Below the pieces are notes generated by a model. That model was not told the origin of the DNA. It saw only the letters and a list, made by a program, of their open reading frames with translations, and did not search any database. This document shows positions 23,512 through 32,612 of a stretch of DNA of 52,931 nt, in pieces. Numbering within the stretch: position 1 is the first letter of the stretch; each line of letters opens with the position of its first letter. Source of the DNA: Bacteroidales bacterium (lineage in GTDB: Bacteria > Bacteroidota > Bacteroidia > Bacteroidales > VadinHA17); the NCBI GenBank assembly GCA_027028505.1, contig JALVJE010000234.1, positions 1 to 52,931 of the forward strand, in the 5' to 3' direction. Both the position numbers and the translations under genes were made by a program.

Positions 23512-25065
23512 GTGAGTTACGAGTTGGTCATTGATGCAACGGCCTCTGAGATTGATATTGCCTTACTCCGGGATAAAGCGCTTTTAGAGCTTTCCAGAGA
23601 AAAAAGTGATATTCAATTTTCTGTAGGAGACATCTATCTGGGCAAGATCAAAAAGATCATGCCCGGGCTGAATGCTGCCTTTGTGGACATCGGCTTCAAG
23701 AAAGATGCTTTCCTGCACTACCTTGACCTGGGGCCCCAGTTCAATACCATGAAAGAGTACCTGTCGCTCGCGGTCAACCGCAAAGGCCGTATGCCGGCGG
23801 TACATCGTTTCAAAAGGCTTCCCGACATCAAAAAGGACGGCAAAATGGCCGATGTGGTAAAGCCCGGCGACCCTGTGGTGGTACAGATCGTCAAGGAGCC
23901 TATCTCCACCAAAGGCCCCCGTCTCACATCCGAGGTATCCCTGGCGGGTCGCAACATGGTGCTGCTGCCTTTTCATGACAAGGTATCGGTATCCTCCAAG
24001 ATCGAATCCGCCGAAGAGAAAAACCGCCTGAAACAACTCCTTCAGAGCATCAAGCCCCAGAACTACGGGGTGATCATACGCACTGCCGCCCAGGGAAAAA
24101 GGGTGGCAGAGCTGGATGCCGAGTTACGGGGATTGATCCGGAAGTGGGAGACCGCCTTCCAGCGGATGAGAGGAGCCTCGCCGCCCAAACTGATGATCCG
24201 CGAGCTGGACCGCGTCTCGGTGATCCTGCGCGATCTGCTGGGGGTCTCCTTCAACGCCATCTGGGTCAACGACCCGCAACTCCACCAGGAGATGCAGGAA
24301 TATATACGCACCATCGCCCCCGAAAAAGAGAAGATCGTCAGGCTCTACAAAGGACGCCTGCCCATTTTTGAGCATTTCGGGATCAACAAACAGATCAAGA
24401 GTCTCTTCGGCCGTACCGTATCTTTCAAGAACGGCGCTTATCTGATCATCGAGCATACCGAGGCTCTGCACGTCATTGACGTGAACAGCGGCAACCGCTC
24501 CAAAGCAGGAGACACCCAGGAGACCAATGCCCTCGAGGTGAACCTGGCTGCCGCCGAGGCCGTAGCCCGGCAGCTGCGTCTCCGCGACATGGGAGGGATC
24601 ATCGTCGTCGACTTCATCGATATGACCTCCGCCGAACACCGGCAGATGGTATATGAAAAGATGAAAGAGGCGATGGCGGAGGACCGCACCAAACACAACA
24701 TACTCCCCCTGAGCAAGTTCGGATTGATGCAGATCACCCGTCAGCGTGTAAGACCCGTACTGGATATCAAAACCGAAGAGGTATGTCCCGTATGCCAGGG
24801 TACCGGTAAGATAGGTCCCAGCATCCAGCTCACGGAGAACATCGAGAGCCGCCTCAAAGAGATCCAGGAAAAGCACCACTTCCCCGCGGTCACCCTGCGT
24901 GTACATCCTTTCGTCGAGGCATACATCAACAAAGGGCTCCTCAACTCACTGCGCCGTCAGTGGAGCAAGAAATACAAATGCAAGCTCACCGTGCAGCCTC
25001 TCACCTCCCTCGCCTTCCTCGAGTACCGGTTCTTCGATCCCTACGGCGACGAGATCATCGACTGA
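23512..25065 (+). CDS. rng: Ribonuclease E/G family endoribonuclease (RNase G type)
   Basis: Cleaves single-stranded RNA in rRNA maturation and mRNA decay. GTG at 23512 gives 517 residues with the family N-terminus MSYELVID; an in-frame TTG two codons upstream is less likely. An S1-like domain spans about 37-130. Catalytic Asp323 (VIDVNSG) and Asp367 (VVDFIDM) are spaced as in E. coli RNase E. The zinc-link CPVC (Cys425, Cys428) allows dimer formation. It lacks the long C-terminal scaffold of RNase E, hence RNase G type. A heptamer array starts two bases after its stop. Confidence 0.94.
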   Translation: MSYELVIDATASEIDIALLRDKALLELSREKSDIQFSVGDIYLGKIKKIMPGLNAAFVDIGFKKDAFLHYLDLGPQFNTMKEYLSLAVNRKGRMPAVHRFKRLPDIKKDGKMADVVKPGDPVVVQIVKEPISTKGPRLTSEVSLAGRNMVLLPFHDKVSVSSKIESAEEKNRLKQLLQSIKPQNYGVIIRTAAQGKRVAELDAELRGLIRKWETAFQRMRGASPPKLMIRELDRVSVILRDLLGVSFNAIWVNDPQLHQEMQEYIRTIAPEKEKIVRLYKGRLPIFEHFGINKQIKSLFGRTVSFKNGAYLIIEHTEALHVIDVNSGNRSKAGDTQETNALEVNLAAAEAVARQLRLRDMGGIIVVDFIDMTSAEHRQMVYEKMKEAMAEDRTKHNILPLSKFGLMQITRQRVRPVLDIKTEEVCPVCQGTGKIGPSIQLTENIESRLKEIQEKHHFPAVTLRVHPFVEAYINKGLLNSLRRQWSKKYKCKLTVQPLTSLAFLEYRFFDPYGDEIID

Positions 25066-25067
25066 AT

Positions 25068-25116
25068 GGTTCATAGTTCGTAGTTCATAGTTCATAGTTC
25101 ATAGTTCGTAGTTCGC
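25068..25116. repeat. Heptamer array AGTTCAT/AGTTCGT behind RNase G gene
   Basis: Seven units in register: GGTTCAT, AGTTCGT, AGTTCAT three times, AGTTCGT, AGTTCGC. It starts two bases after the RNase G stop codon. Confidence 0.85.
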
Positions 25117-25147
25117 AGGATCGAATTGTGGGAATGTCAGGTTTTTG

Positions 25148-25155
25148 TATTTTTA
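25148..25155 (+). promoter_or_regulatory. Weak -7-like box upstream of dsbD
   Basis: TATTTTTA differs from TAnnTTTG only at the last base and lies 57 bases before the dsbD ATG. A TTG at 25124 is at about the right distance for a -33 box. Tentative. Confidence 0.35.
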
Positions 25156-25212
25156 CGGACTCTTTATATAAGACCTATACAATTATTCCTTAACCACAAA
25201 AAGAAACAGGAT

Positions 25213-27303
25213 ATGAGAAAGATGATTTTGCTGATCAGTGCGTTTTTCTGGTTCGGAATATCCCAGGCCCAGATGGTCAATCCCGTACACTGGAGTTTCA
25301 AGGCCGACATGATATCCAAAAAGGAGGCGGTACTGACCTTCACAGCCGATATCGATGACAAGTTCCACCTCTATTCACAGAATATCCCGGACGGTGGTCC
25401 CGTTCCCACCTCTTTCCGTTTCGATCCGTCGGATGCTTACGCGCTGGAGGGGAAGGTGGAGGAGGTCTCCGAAGGAGAGACCCTGTTTGACAAGAGTTTC
25501 AACATGAAGCTGAAGGTTTTCAGCCACCAGGCCATCTTCAGACAAAAGATCAAACTGCTGAAAGAAGGTCCTGTAAAGGTGACCGGCACCCTGGAGTTCA
25601 TGTCTTGTGATGATTCGCGATGCATCCCGCCGAAGGAGGTGGATTTTTCCTTTGATCTCAGCGACAGCCAAACCACCTCTGCCAAAAAAGCCGAAGCCCC
25701 GCCTACGGAACAAAAGAAAACCGGCACCGGCACAGAAGAGGCGGGTCCGCAGGGCCAGGTGAACCTGGAGGTGCAGCCCACGGTGATAGCTCCTGCCGGT
25801 CAGGAGACCGACACTGAACCCACGCCACCCCCGGCTGAAAAGAAAGGTCAGAAGTCTATGCTGGTGTTCTTCCTGTTGTCGCTGCTGGCAGGTCTGGCAG
25901 GCACGCTCACGCCCTGTGTCTTCCCCATGATCCCGATGACCATTGCCTTTTTCTCACGCAACAGCGGCAACCGGGGCCGGGCCATCCTGCAGGCTCTGAT
26001 CTTCGGCATCTCGATCATGCTGATCTACACCTCTGTGGGGCTTATTGTCTCTCTTACGAGCGCCGGCGCCAACCTGGGGACGGTGCTGAGCACCCACTGG
26101 ATCCCCAATCTGATCTTTTTCGTCCTCTTTCTGGTCTTCGCCGCCGCCTTCCTCGGCATGTTCGAGATGGTGCTGCCCAACAGCCTCATCACCAAGGCGG
26201 ACCAGCAGGTCGATAAAGGAGGCATGCTGGCAGCGTTCTTCATGGGGCTCACCACCGTACTGGTCTCTTTCAGTTGCACGGGTCCGCTGGTGGGTGCTTT
26301 GCTGGTGGAAGCCTCCACCGGCGAGGTGATCAAGCCCACCATCGGCATGCTGGGCTTCGGCGTGGGCTTCGGCCTGCCCTTCACGCTGCTGGCCATCTTC
26401 CCCTCGTGGCTTAAAGGACTGCCCAAATCGGGAGGATGGCTCAACTCGGTGGAGGTGGTGCTGGGCCTGCTCGTGCTGGCACTCTCGCTGAAGTACCTCT
26501 CGAATATCGACCAGACCTATTCTCTTCATCTTATGAGCCGTGAGCTCTACCTGTCCATCTGGATCGTGATCTTCTCGATCATGGGCTTTTACCTGCTGGG
26601 CAAGATCAAGTTCAAGAAAGACAGTGATCTGCCCTATGTGGGGTTCCCCCGGCTGGTGATGGTGATCGTCATATTCTCATTCGTGGTATATCTCATCCCC
26701 GGCCTCTTCGGAGCCCCGCTGAAGTCCATTTCAGGCCTCCTGCCGCCGATGAGCTCCCAGTCTTTCACCCTCTCCGCCGCCCCTGCAGCACAGACAACCG
26801 CAGAGAACACGGTCCCGGCAGGGTTTTGTGACACACCCAAATATGCCGATAAGCTGGAATCGCCTCCCGGCATCCCGGTTTATTTTGAATACAAACAGGC
26901 GCTGGCCTGTGCCCGCAAACAACACAAACCTCTCCTGCTGGATTTTGTCGGACATGCCTGCAGCAACTGCAAGGAGATGGAGACCAATGTATTCACGGAT
27001 CCCAGAGTTATCAAGACCCTGCGCAATGACTTTGTCATCGCCAAACTATATGTGGACGACCGTACCAAACTGCCCGAAAGTGACTGGGTCACCTCCACTG
27101 TGGACGGTAAAGTGAAAAAGAAGATGGGGCAGGTGAACGCCGACCTGCAGATCGCACGGTTCAAGACCAACACCCAACCGTACTACGTCATCCTCGATGA
27201 CAACGGGAAGATGATCTCCGATCCCCTGGGCCATACCCTTGACATCCGGGAGTTCCTGGATTTCCTTGCACAGGGGAAAAAAGCTTTTGAAGAAGGGAAA
27301 TAG
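25213..27303 (+). CDS. dsbD: Thiol:disulfide interchange protein DsbD
   Basis: Carries reducing equivalents from cytoplasmic thioredoxin across the inner membrane to periplasmic proteins. The 696 residues hold a signal peptide (1-19), the periplasmic alpha domain with Cys132 and Cys137, and a low-complexity linker (about 155-210). Eight membrane segments follow, with Cys235 (LTPCVFP) and Cys355 (SFSCTGP). The C-terminal thioredoxin-like domain contains Cys583-Ser-Asn-Cys586. All six redox cysteines are present. Start ATG 25213 was chosen for the signal peptide; the upstream frame reads through spacer sequence. A strong terminator follows. Confidence 0.95.
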   Translation: MRKMILLISAFFWFGISQAQMVNPVHWSFKADMISKKEAVLTFTADIDDKFHLYSQNIPDGGPVPTSFRFDPSDAYALEGKVEEVSEGETLFDKSFNMKLKVFSHQAIFRQKIKLLKEGPVKVTGTLEFMSCDDSRCIPPKEVDFSFDLSDSQTTSAKKAEAPPTEQKKTGTGTEEAGPQGQVNLEVQPTVIAPAGQETDTEPTPPPAEKKGQKSMLVFFLLSLLAGLAGTLTPCVFPMIPMTIAFFSRNSGNRGRAILQALIFGISIMLIYTSVGLIVSLTSAGANLGTVLSTHWIPNLIFFVLFLVFAAAFLGMFEMVLPNSLITKADQQVDKGGMLAAFFMGLTTVLVSFSCTGPLVGALLVEASTGEVIKPTIGMLGFGVGFGLPFTLLAIFPSWLKGLPKSGGWLNSVEVVLGLLVLALSLKYLSNIDQTYSLHLMSRELYLSIWIVIFSIMGFYLLGKIKFKKDSDLPYVGFPRLVMVIVIFSFVVYLIPGLFGAPLKSISGLLPPMSSQSFTLSAAPAAQTTAENTVPAGFCDTPKYADKLESPPGIPVYFEYKQALACARKQHKPLLLDFVGHACSNCKEMETNVFTDPRVIKTLRNDFVIAKLYVDDRTKLPESDWVTSTVDGKVKKKMGQVNADLQIARFKTNTQPYYVILDDNGKMISDPLGHTLDIREFLDFLAQGKKAFEEGK

Positions 27304-27322
27304 CAATACAGCACAATATCAC

Positions 27323-27353
27323 AAAAAACTCCGGTCATGACCGGAGTTTTTTT
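27323..27353. terminator. Strong bidirectional terminator
   Basis: A 20-base perfect palindrome with arms ACTCCGGTCA/TGACCGGAGT, flanked by A-run and T-run. It serves dsbD and may back up the convergent hisS. Confidence 0.92.
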
Positions 27354-27364
27354 ATCCCAGATTA

Positions 27365-27533
27365 CGCATTAGGAAGCTAAAAAATAGCTGAACTAATGCG
27401 TTAGCTGGGGTTAACTTAGCGCAGCGATCTCATGAGCGTAGCGAATAACCCCGATTTAGGAGTTCACGGTTTTGGTTAGCACCAAAACCGATGAAATCCT
27501 TAATCGATCAGCAATGAAAAGCGCTTGCGATTT
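27365..27533. repeat. Train of nested hairpins between dsbD and hisS
   Basis: Behind the terminator four hairpins follow in series: ACGCATTAG/CTAATGCGT with inner AGCT/AGCT; GGGGTTA/TAACCCC; CGGTTTTGGT/ACCAAAACCG with a four-base loop; and ATCAGCAAT/ATTGCTGAT with inner AAAA/TTTT and CGC/GCG. No protein-coding reading is recognisable in this gap. Confidence 0.7.
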
Positions 27534-27552
27534 TCTATTGCTGATTCTGGGT

Positions 27553-28932
27553 TTATTTCTTCAGAACATCCCGAATCTTCCCGGCCAGTTCTGCGAACGG
27601 TATCTTTTCCTGATCCCCCGTCGTCATATCTTTCACCGTGGCGGTCTGTCCCTGCAACTCATCCTTTCCCACCAGCACCACCAGCGGGATCCTGTTCTGA
27701 TTGGCATAGCTCATCTGCTTTTTGATCTTTGCCGCATCGGGATACAGCTCCGTGGCCACCCCTGCCTGCCTCAGTTCGCGTACCAGCGGCAGCACGCCGC
27801 TCACCTCCTCCGCTCCGAAATTGAGGAACAGCACTTCCGTGTTCCGTTCACTCTCCTCAGAGAACTTTCCGGTGTTAAGCATCACATCATAGATGCGGTC
27901 GGCACCAAAAGAAACTCCTACGCCGGAGATGCCCGGCATGCCGAAGATGCCGGTAAGGTCGTCATAACGTCCTCCCCCGCAGATGCTGCCGATCTTCCAC
28001 TCTGCGGCCGTCACTTCGAAGATGGTACCGGTATAATAGTCGAGACCGCGTGCCAGCGTCAGGTCAAACAGATATTTTTCCCGGATACCGGCTTCCTGCA
28101 GGTATGCGAAGAGCTCCTCTGCCTCCCGAAGACCTTCCAGTCCTGTCTCCGACGAGGCCAGCATCCCCCTGAGGAAATCCATCTTCTCGCCGTCACTCCC
28201 CTCAAAGAGCAGCACCGGTCTGAGCCTCTCCAGGGCTTCTTCCGGTATCTCCCGCTGCCGCATCTCCTCCAGGACCCCGTCGAGCCCGATCTTCGCCAGT
28301 TTGTCGATGGCAATGGTCACCTCTTTCATTTTCTCGGGCACGCCCATAGCTTCGGATATTCCTGCCAGGATCTTCCGGTTGTTGAGACGGATCTCCACCG
28401 GCACCCTGAGCTGCGAGAAGACCTCATCGATGATCATCACCAGCTCGGCCTCATTGAGCAGGGATGTGCTGCCGATCACATCCACGTCGCACTGGTAGAA
28501 TTCGCGGTAGCGGCCTTTCTGCGGCCTGTCGGCACGCCACACCGGCTGGATCTGATATCTTTTGAAAGGAAAGGTGATCTCGTTGCGGTGTTGCACCACA
28601 AAACGTGCAAAAGGCACCGTCAGGTCATAACGAAGTCCTTTTTCGGAGATCTTCAGCGCCAGCTCACGGGCATCCATGGTGGTCAGCTGCTCCCGGTCTA
28701 CGCCCCGGAGGAAATCCCCCGAGTTAAGGATACGGAAGAGCAGCCGATCGCCCTCCTCCCCATACTTGCCCAGCAGGGTGGAGAGGTTCTCCATGGCCGG
28801 CGTCTCCAGCGGCTGATAGCCGTACCGCCTGAAAACCTGCTCAATGGTCCGGAAAATATGATTGCGGCGCATCATCTCCCGCGGGGAGAAATCACGCGTG
28901 CCCTTGGGAATGGTCGGTTTCTGTGTTGCCAT
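27553..28932 (-). CDS. hisS: Histidyl-tRNA synthetase
   Basis: Charges tRNA-His. The 459-residue class II synthetase shows motif 1 around residues 20-60, motif 2 near 125-150 (with ADRPQKGRYREFYQCDVD), the histidine-binding LARGLDYYTGTIFE near 297-310 and GGGRYDDL shortly after. The C-terminal anticodon-binding domain spans about 365-459. It has its own -7 box at 28956-28963. Confidence 0.97.
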   Translation of the reverse strand: MATQKPTIPKGTRDFSPREMMRRNHIFRTIEQVFRRYGYQPLETPAMENLSTLLGKYGEEGDRLLFRILNSGDFLRGVDREQLTTMDARELALKISEKGLRYDLTVPFARFVVQHRNEITFPFKRYQIQPVWRADRPQKGRYREFYQCDVDVIGSTSLLNEAELVMIIDEVFSQLRVPVEIRLNNRKILAGISEAMGVPEKMKEVTIAIDKLAKIGLDGVLEEMRQREIPEEALERLRPVLLFEGSDGEKMDFLRGMLASSETGLEGLREAEELFAYLQEAGIREKYLFDLTLARGLDYYTGTIFEVTAAEWKIGSICGGGRYDDLTGIFGMPGISGVGVSFGADRIYDVMLNTGKFSEESERNTEVLFLNFGAEEVSGVLPLVRELRQAGVATELYPDAAKIKKQMSYANQNRIPLVVLVGKDELQGQTATVKDMTTGDQEKIPFAELAGKIRDVLKK

Positions 28933-28955
28933 AATGATCTTTTTTCCTCAGGGCA

Positions 28956-28963
28956 CAAAGATA
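28956..28963 (-). promoter_or_regulatory. Promoter -7 box for hisS
   Basis: TATCTTTG on the minus strand matches TAnnTTTG, 23 bases before the ATG at 28932. Confidence 0.65.
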
Positions 28964-29004
28964 ATCCCAAAATCTTCAAAAAAAACCGCTCTCTGCGAAA
29001 AGGA

Positions 29005-29859
29005 TCAGAACTTAGCCAGCCGCTTCAGATCGGAGGACAGCAGACCGTCGGGTTTCTTTTTGGAGAGCAGGTGGTAACTGAAATAGTAAAGCATGCCGTC
29101 AGGGCCCAGGATCATCTTGTAAACACGGCCTTCGTCGGAGGTGCCGGAAGGCCCCACTTTAAAAAGAAATGCCATGTTATCATCCGGCGGTCCGGCCAGC
29201 GCCTTATCGATCTCCTCCTCCGACACCACCCGGAAAGCATGGGGATAGATCACCTTGATCTTTTCGGGTGTATCCACTTCGGGGGAGAGGTCCTTTTTGG
29301 CCAGCCAGAGCTCTTTGTCCGCAAGCAACTGCATGTTAATATTGTAATACTTCAGATAACGGTACTTCATCGAGATATTGCCGGGGTGTTGCAGAATATT
29401 GCCTACATGTTTCTGGATAAAAAGAAGGATCACGGGGAGCTTTGCTACATAAGCGTCATCTTCAGAGCCGGAATAGGCCAGGGGGAAGGAACAGAACTCC
29501 GGCAGTTTTGAAAGGTTGTTCACCGGATCGCCCAGCAGGAGGTTCAGAAAATCATAATTGACCCCTGCCCTGTCTTTCTCGAAAGCCGTCGATGTCAGCA
29601 GCAGAAAGGAATAGGCAGGATCTTTCTTGTGCTTGCGAAACTCCTCATAACTGACAAACTCATAAGGCGTGATCGTCCACGTCTTTTTTACGGCATCCTT
29701 GATGGCGGCATTGTAAATGGAGAAGAGATCGTCCTCCAGCACCACCAGGGTTTTGGAAGTTTTAAAGGCCTTCATCTGTTCCTCCGTAGGAAAAGGTCCC
29801 TGGGCAAACAGAGCCGGCGCCAGGGCCGTCAGCAACAGAAAGAAAAGTGATCGTTTCAT
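29005..29859 (-). CDS. Unrecognised exported protein A
   Basis: A 284-residue protein with a clear signal peptide ending near ALFAQ (residue 20). I do not recognise a family. The mature part is soluble, with no membrane segment and no cysteine cluster. It contains phrases such as KTLVVLEDDLFSIYNAAI near 36-53 and SFLLLTSTAFEKDR near 84-97. It lies 167 bases downstream of a second unknown exported protein on the same strand, with a heptamer array and a structured module between them. If co-transcribed, those repeats lie between the two genes in one mRNA. Confidence 0.75.
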   Translation of the reverse strand: MKRSLFFLLLTALAPALFAQGPFPTEEQMKAFKTSKTLVVLEDDLFSIYNAAIKDAVKKTWTITPYEFVSYEEFRKHKKDPAYSFLLLTSTAFEKDRAGVNYDFLNLLLGDPVNNLSKLPEFCSFPLAYSGSEDDAYVAKLPVILLFIQKHVGNILQHPGNISMKYRYLKYYNINMQLLADKELWLAKKDLSPEVDTPEKIKVIYPHAFRVVSEEEIDKALAGPPDDNMAFLFKVGPSGTSDEGRVYKMILGPDGMLYYFSYHLLSKKKPDGLLSSDLKRLAKF

Positions 29860-29875
29860 GGTATACTGGTTAAGA

Positions 29876-29931
29876 GTTTCAGGTTTCAGGTTTCAGGTTC
29901 CAGGTTCATCGATCATCGTTCATCGTTCATC
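29876..29931. repeat. Heptamer array GTTTCAG/GTTCATC just upstream of protein A
   Basis: Eight units in register: GTTTCAG three times, GTTCCAG, GTTCATC, GATCATC, GTTCATC, GTTCATC. It ends 17 bases before the ATG of protein A (minus strand). GTTCATCGTTCC resumes at 30025 after the module. Confidence 0.85.
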
Positions 29932-29935
29932 CTTG

Positions 29936-30024
29936 CCCGCCATAGCTGGGTCCTGAGTAGCTGCAAGCGTACCGAAGGAGGTTCCTGAGTAGCTGCAAGC
30001 GTACCGAAGGACAGCAAAGGCGGG
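29936..30024. repeat. Structured module 6 with a perfect 29-base tandem repeat
   Basis: Closed by CCCGCC (29936-29941) with GGCGGG (30019-30024), then GCT/AGC and GTCCT/AGGAC (29950-29954 with 30008-30012). Inside are two identical 29-base copies, 29951-29979 and 29983-30011, each running from TCCTGAG to CGAAGGA. GTTCATC words lie on both sides. Confidence 0.75.
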
Positions 30025-30026
30025 GT

Positions 30027-30737
30027 TCATCGTTCCCTCACGGGCAGATATACCGGGTTACGTTCGTTGAATTTACGGATATACATAAACCGCATCTGTT
30101 TCTTTTTGGTTGGGCCCAGGCGGGCATACTCATCATACAGCTCCGGATCACGCATCAGTGCCACCTCCACGCTGTGAACGTTGTATTCCATGATCTTCCC
30201 CGTCTCAAAATCGAGAATGAACTGCCGCATCTCGGTGCGCTCGGTAGTGGTGGTCTGATATGTGGGTGGATAATAATAGGAATAAGCCGGATAATAATAC
30301 CGGTTGTAAGGGTCATAATAACGTGTATCCACCACGGTGCGCGTTCCCACAAAATGACAGATCCCCCCCACAATGGTAATGCGGTTGAAGTTACCGTCCA
30401 CCTGAACGTACAGGATACCGTTGCGGGAGTATCCCCAGATATTTTCCTTCTTCACCTGGTGACGGTATCCCTTATCATCGTAATAGGTGACGATCTGGTG
30501 CGAGAGCACCTTGTCATAAAAAGCCTGGTCGTTCAGGGGTACGATGGTAACAATATAGGCTTTGGGAATAGGGTCGTTCTCCTTCACCTGGTCAAAAGAT
30601 AGAAAGATCCCGTCCTTGAAACGAAAGTCACGGCTCAGTTTTTCGGTCTTCACCGTATCGGTTTGGGCGCCGGCAGGGAGAGATCCTGCTACCATCCACA
30701 ACATCAGTACCCGTAATAAATTTTTCACCCACATCAT
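30027..30737 (-). CDS. Unrecognised exported protein B, Tyr-rich centre
   Basis: A 236-residue protein with a signal peptide ending near PAGAQ (residue 25). No family is recognised. Residues about 139-160 are extremely rich in Tyr and Pro (RYYDPYNRYYYPAYSYYY). This is followed by TTTTERTEMRQFILDFETG, suggesting a repeat-like or surface-exposed segment. The earlier half (DFRFKDGIFLSFDQVKEN, about 36-53) looks like a compact beta domain. The stop codon lies next to the heptamer/module island at 29876-30024. Two adjacent ATGs exist (30737 and 30734). Confidence 0.72.
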   Translation of the reverse strand: MMWVKNLLRVLMLWMVAGSLPAGAQTDTVKTEKLSRDFRFKDGIFLSFDQVKENDPIPKAYIVTIVPLNDQAFYDKVLSHQIVTYYDDKGYRHQVKKENIWGYSRNGILYVQVDGNFNRITIVGGICHFVGTRTVVDTRYYDPYNRYYYPAYSYYYPPTYQTTTTERTEMRQFILDFETGKIMEYNVHSVEVALMRDPELYDEYARLGPTKKKQMRFMYIRKFNERNPVYLPVRER

Positions 30738-30874
30738 TTCTACAATTTTCTGTAGCGCTAAGACGGTTTAAAGTAACATTTTTTCTTCAAAATTCGAACA
30801 AATTTCATACCTTACCGTAAAATTTGATGTATTTTTATCACTTTGATCACACAGATAACAGATAACCGGAAAGT

Positions 30875-32608
30875 TTGGAAAAGTTCGCAAAGTTCATAAA
30901 CATTCTCTCCCTGAACTATCAGGGTGAAAAGGCTGATGAATACAGGGCAAAGATCCTCGTCATCAATATGCTGTCGGTTTTTATTGTCCTGTCGATCCCG
31001 CTGGTGAGCATTTTTACGATCGTGAACGAGGCGATCTACTTTTCGACGCTTTACTTTTTAGCGGGAGTTACCGGGGTCTATCTCATCAACATTCTGCTTT
31101 TTCTGAAAATAAAAAATTATAACGTCTTTGCTTTCATTTACCTGACGGGTTCGATCCTTTTCGGTATCATTTTCTTTTTCTTCCTGAGCCCTGAGATCTG
31201 GATCCCCTTATGGGTATTGGTCTATCCTCCGCTGGCCATGTACCTGCTGGGACAGAAAAAAGGAAATTATTTTGCTTTCTTTCTTTTTCTGGTACTTATC
31301 TATGCCCTTTTCTTCGGGAATGTGTCCCACCTGCCCGAACTTTCCCTTACCTCGAATTACAAAGCGCATATTTTGTTGATATACGGTTTTTTATGGTTGT
31401 TGGGGAATATTTACAATATCTACCTGGACCAGTCTATTCAGAAAGTAAAGGAAGCACATGATCTTATCCTCGAGGAAAGCAATAAGAAAGATAGTTTCCT
31501 GACCCAGCTGTCCCACCAGATCAGGACCCCCCTGAATGACATCGTAGCCTTCGAGAATCTCCTGAAGAAAACGGAGATCGCCGAGAAAGACCGTGAGATG
31601 TTCGAGATGATCATGGTCTCCACCAACAATCTCATCCAGGTGGTTCAGTCGATCAGCGAGAGCGGCGCCTTTTCCATGCCGGCTAAACATGTCAGCGAGG
31701 AATCATTCCGGGTCAAGGAAGTCTTCGATCAGATGAAAGAGCTGGCAGACAGACAGTACAAAGAAAAGATGACCGTTGAGTTTCCTGAAGATACCGGGAA
31801 CATCGAACAGCTCAGAGGGGACAGGATCATCTTCAAGCAGATCCTCATGAACGTACTGGAAGGTATCTATCGCAACAGCCAGGAGACAAAACATAATCCA
31901 AGGATCCGCACAGAATACGACCGGAACAAACCCCTGCTCACCGTATCTTTTTTCTGTGACAAAGAGGTTTTTGACCGGCATCGTTTCAACCATCTGGCAC
32001 GGCTGTCCGACCAGGGGGTACGGGTGCTGAGCGATCCCGAAGATTTCCAGTACATCAACCTTCTGATGGCAAGGAGCCTTTGCCGTCAGATCGGCGGCGA
32101 TCTACGCCTCGAAGCCTTTGACAGTTCACAACCCTGTGTCCGTATTGAACTTCCTTTTGAGCAGGTCGTGAGCAGCCACCAGGAATCCGCTGCCAAGCCA
32201 CTGGCTGAAATACCGGCAAGTACCCGCAAAGAGCTCAAGGATGCCGTGGTCATGTACGCCGAGGATAACCCCATAAATCAGAAGATCGTCAAGCTGAGCC
32301 TTCAGAAATATGTCAAGCAGATCGATATTGCCCAGGATGGCAAGGAGGCGCTGGATCTTTATGGCATGACAAAATATGATTTTATCCTGATGGATATTCA
32401 GATGCCCCGCATGGACGGCATCACAGCCACCCGTAAAATACGGGAAATAGAATCAACCACTAACTCTCACACCCCCATCATCGCCATCACTGCCAACGCT
32501 ATGCTGGGTGACCGGGAGACCTGTATCTCCTCGGGGATGGATGAATATCTGAGCAAGCCTTTCCAGATACAGACCCTGGTAAAGATCATGGAAGATCTGA
32601 TCAAATGA
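30875..32608 (+). CDS. Hybrid sensor histidine kinase with degenerate ATPase domain
   Basis: A 577-residue protein. Residues 28-190 hold six hydrophobic segments. A HisKA domain follows with His214 in LSHQIRTPLND. The next region (about 280-410) occupies the place of the ATPase domain, but the N box is reduced to one Asn (ILMNVLEG) and no DxGxG or GxGLG boxes are seen. A complete receiver domain ends the protein: AEDN near 466, phospho-acceptor Asp507 (LMDIQMP) and Lys564 (SKPF). The start is TTG 30875; the first ATG would remove part of the first membrane segment. The stop is five bases from the convergent phosphatase gene. Confidence 0.85.
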   Translation: MEKFAKFINILSLNYQGEKADEYRAKILVINMLSVFIVLSIPLVSIFTIVNEAIYFSTLYFLAGVTGVYLINILLFLKIKNYNVFAFIYLTGSILFGIIFFFFLSPEIWIPLWVLVYPPLAMYLLGQKKGNYFAFFLFLVLIYALFFGNVSHLPELSLTSNYKAHILLIYGFLWLLGNIYNIYLDQSIQKVKEAHDLILEESNKKDSFLTQLSHQIRTPLNDIVAFENLLKKTEIAEKDREMFEMIMVSTNNLIQVVQSISESGAFSMPAKHVSEESFRVKEVFDQMKELADRQYKEKMTVEFPEDTGNIEQLRGDRIIFKQILMNVLEGIYRNSQETKHNPRIRTEYDRNKPLLTVSFFCDKEVFDRHRFNHLARLSDQGVRVLSDPEDFQYINLLMARSLCRQIGGDLRLEAFDSSQPCVRIELPFEQVVSSHQESAAKPLAEIPASTRKELKDAVVMYAEDNPINQKIVKLSLQKYVKQIDIAQDGKEALDLYGMTKYDFILMDIQMPRMDGITATRKIREIESTTNSHTPIIAITANAMLGDRETCISSGMDEYLSKPFQIQTLVKIMEDLIK

Positions 32609-32612
32609 TCTG

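Noticed and set aside
27472..29511. Open frame of 679 codons on the plus strand
   Set aside because: It is antisense to hisS and protein A, crosses two genes, and has no family signature.
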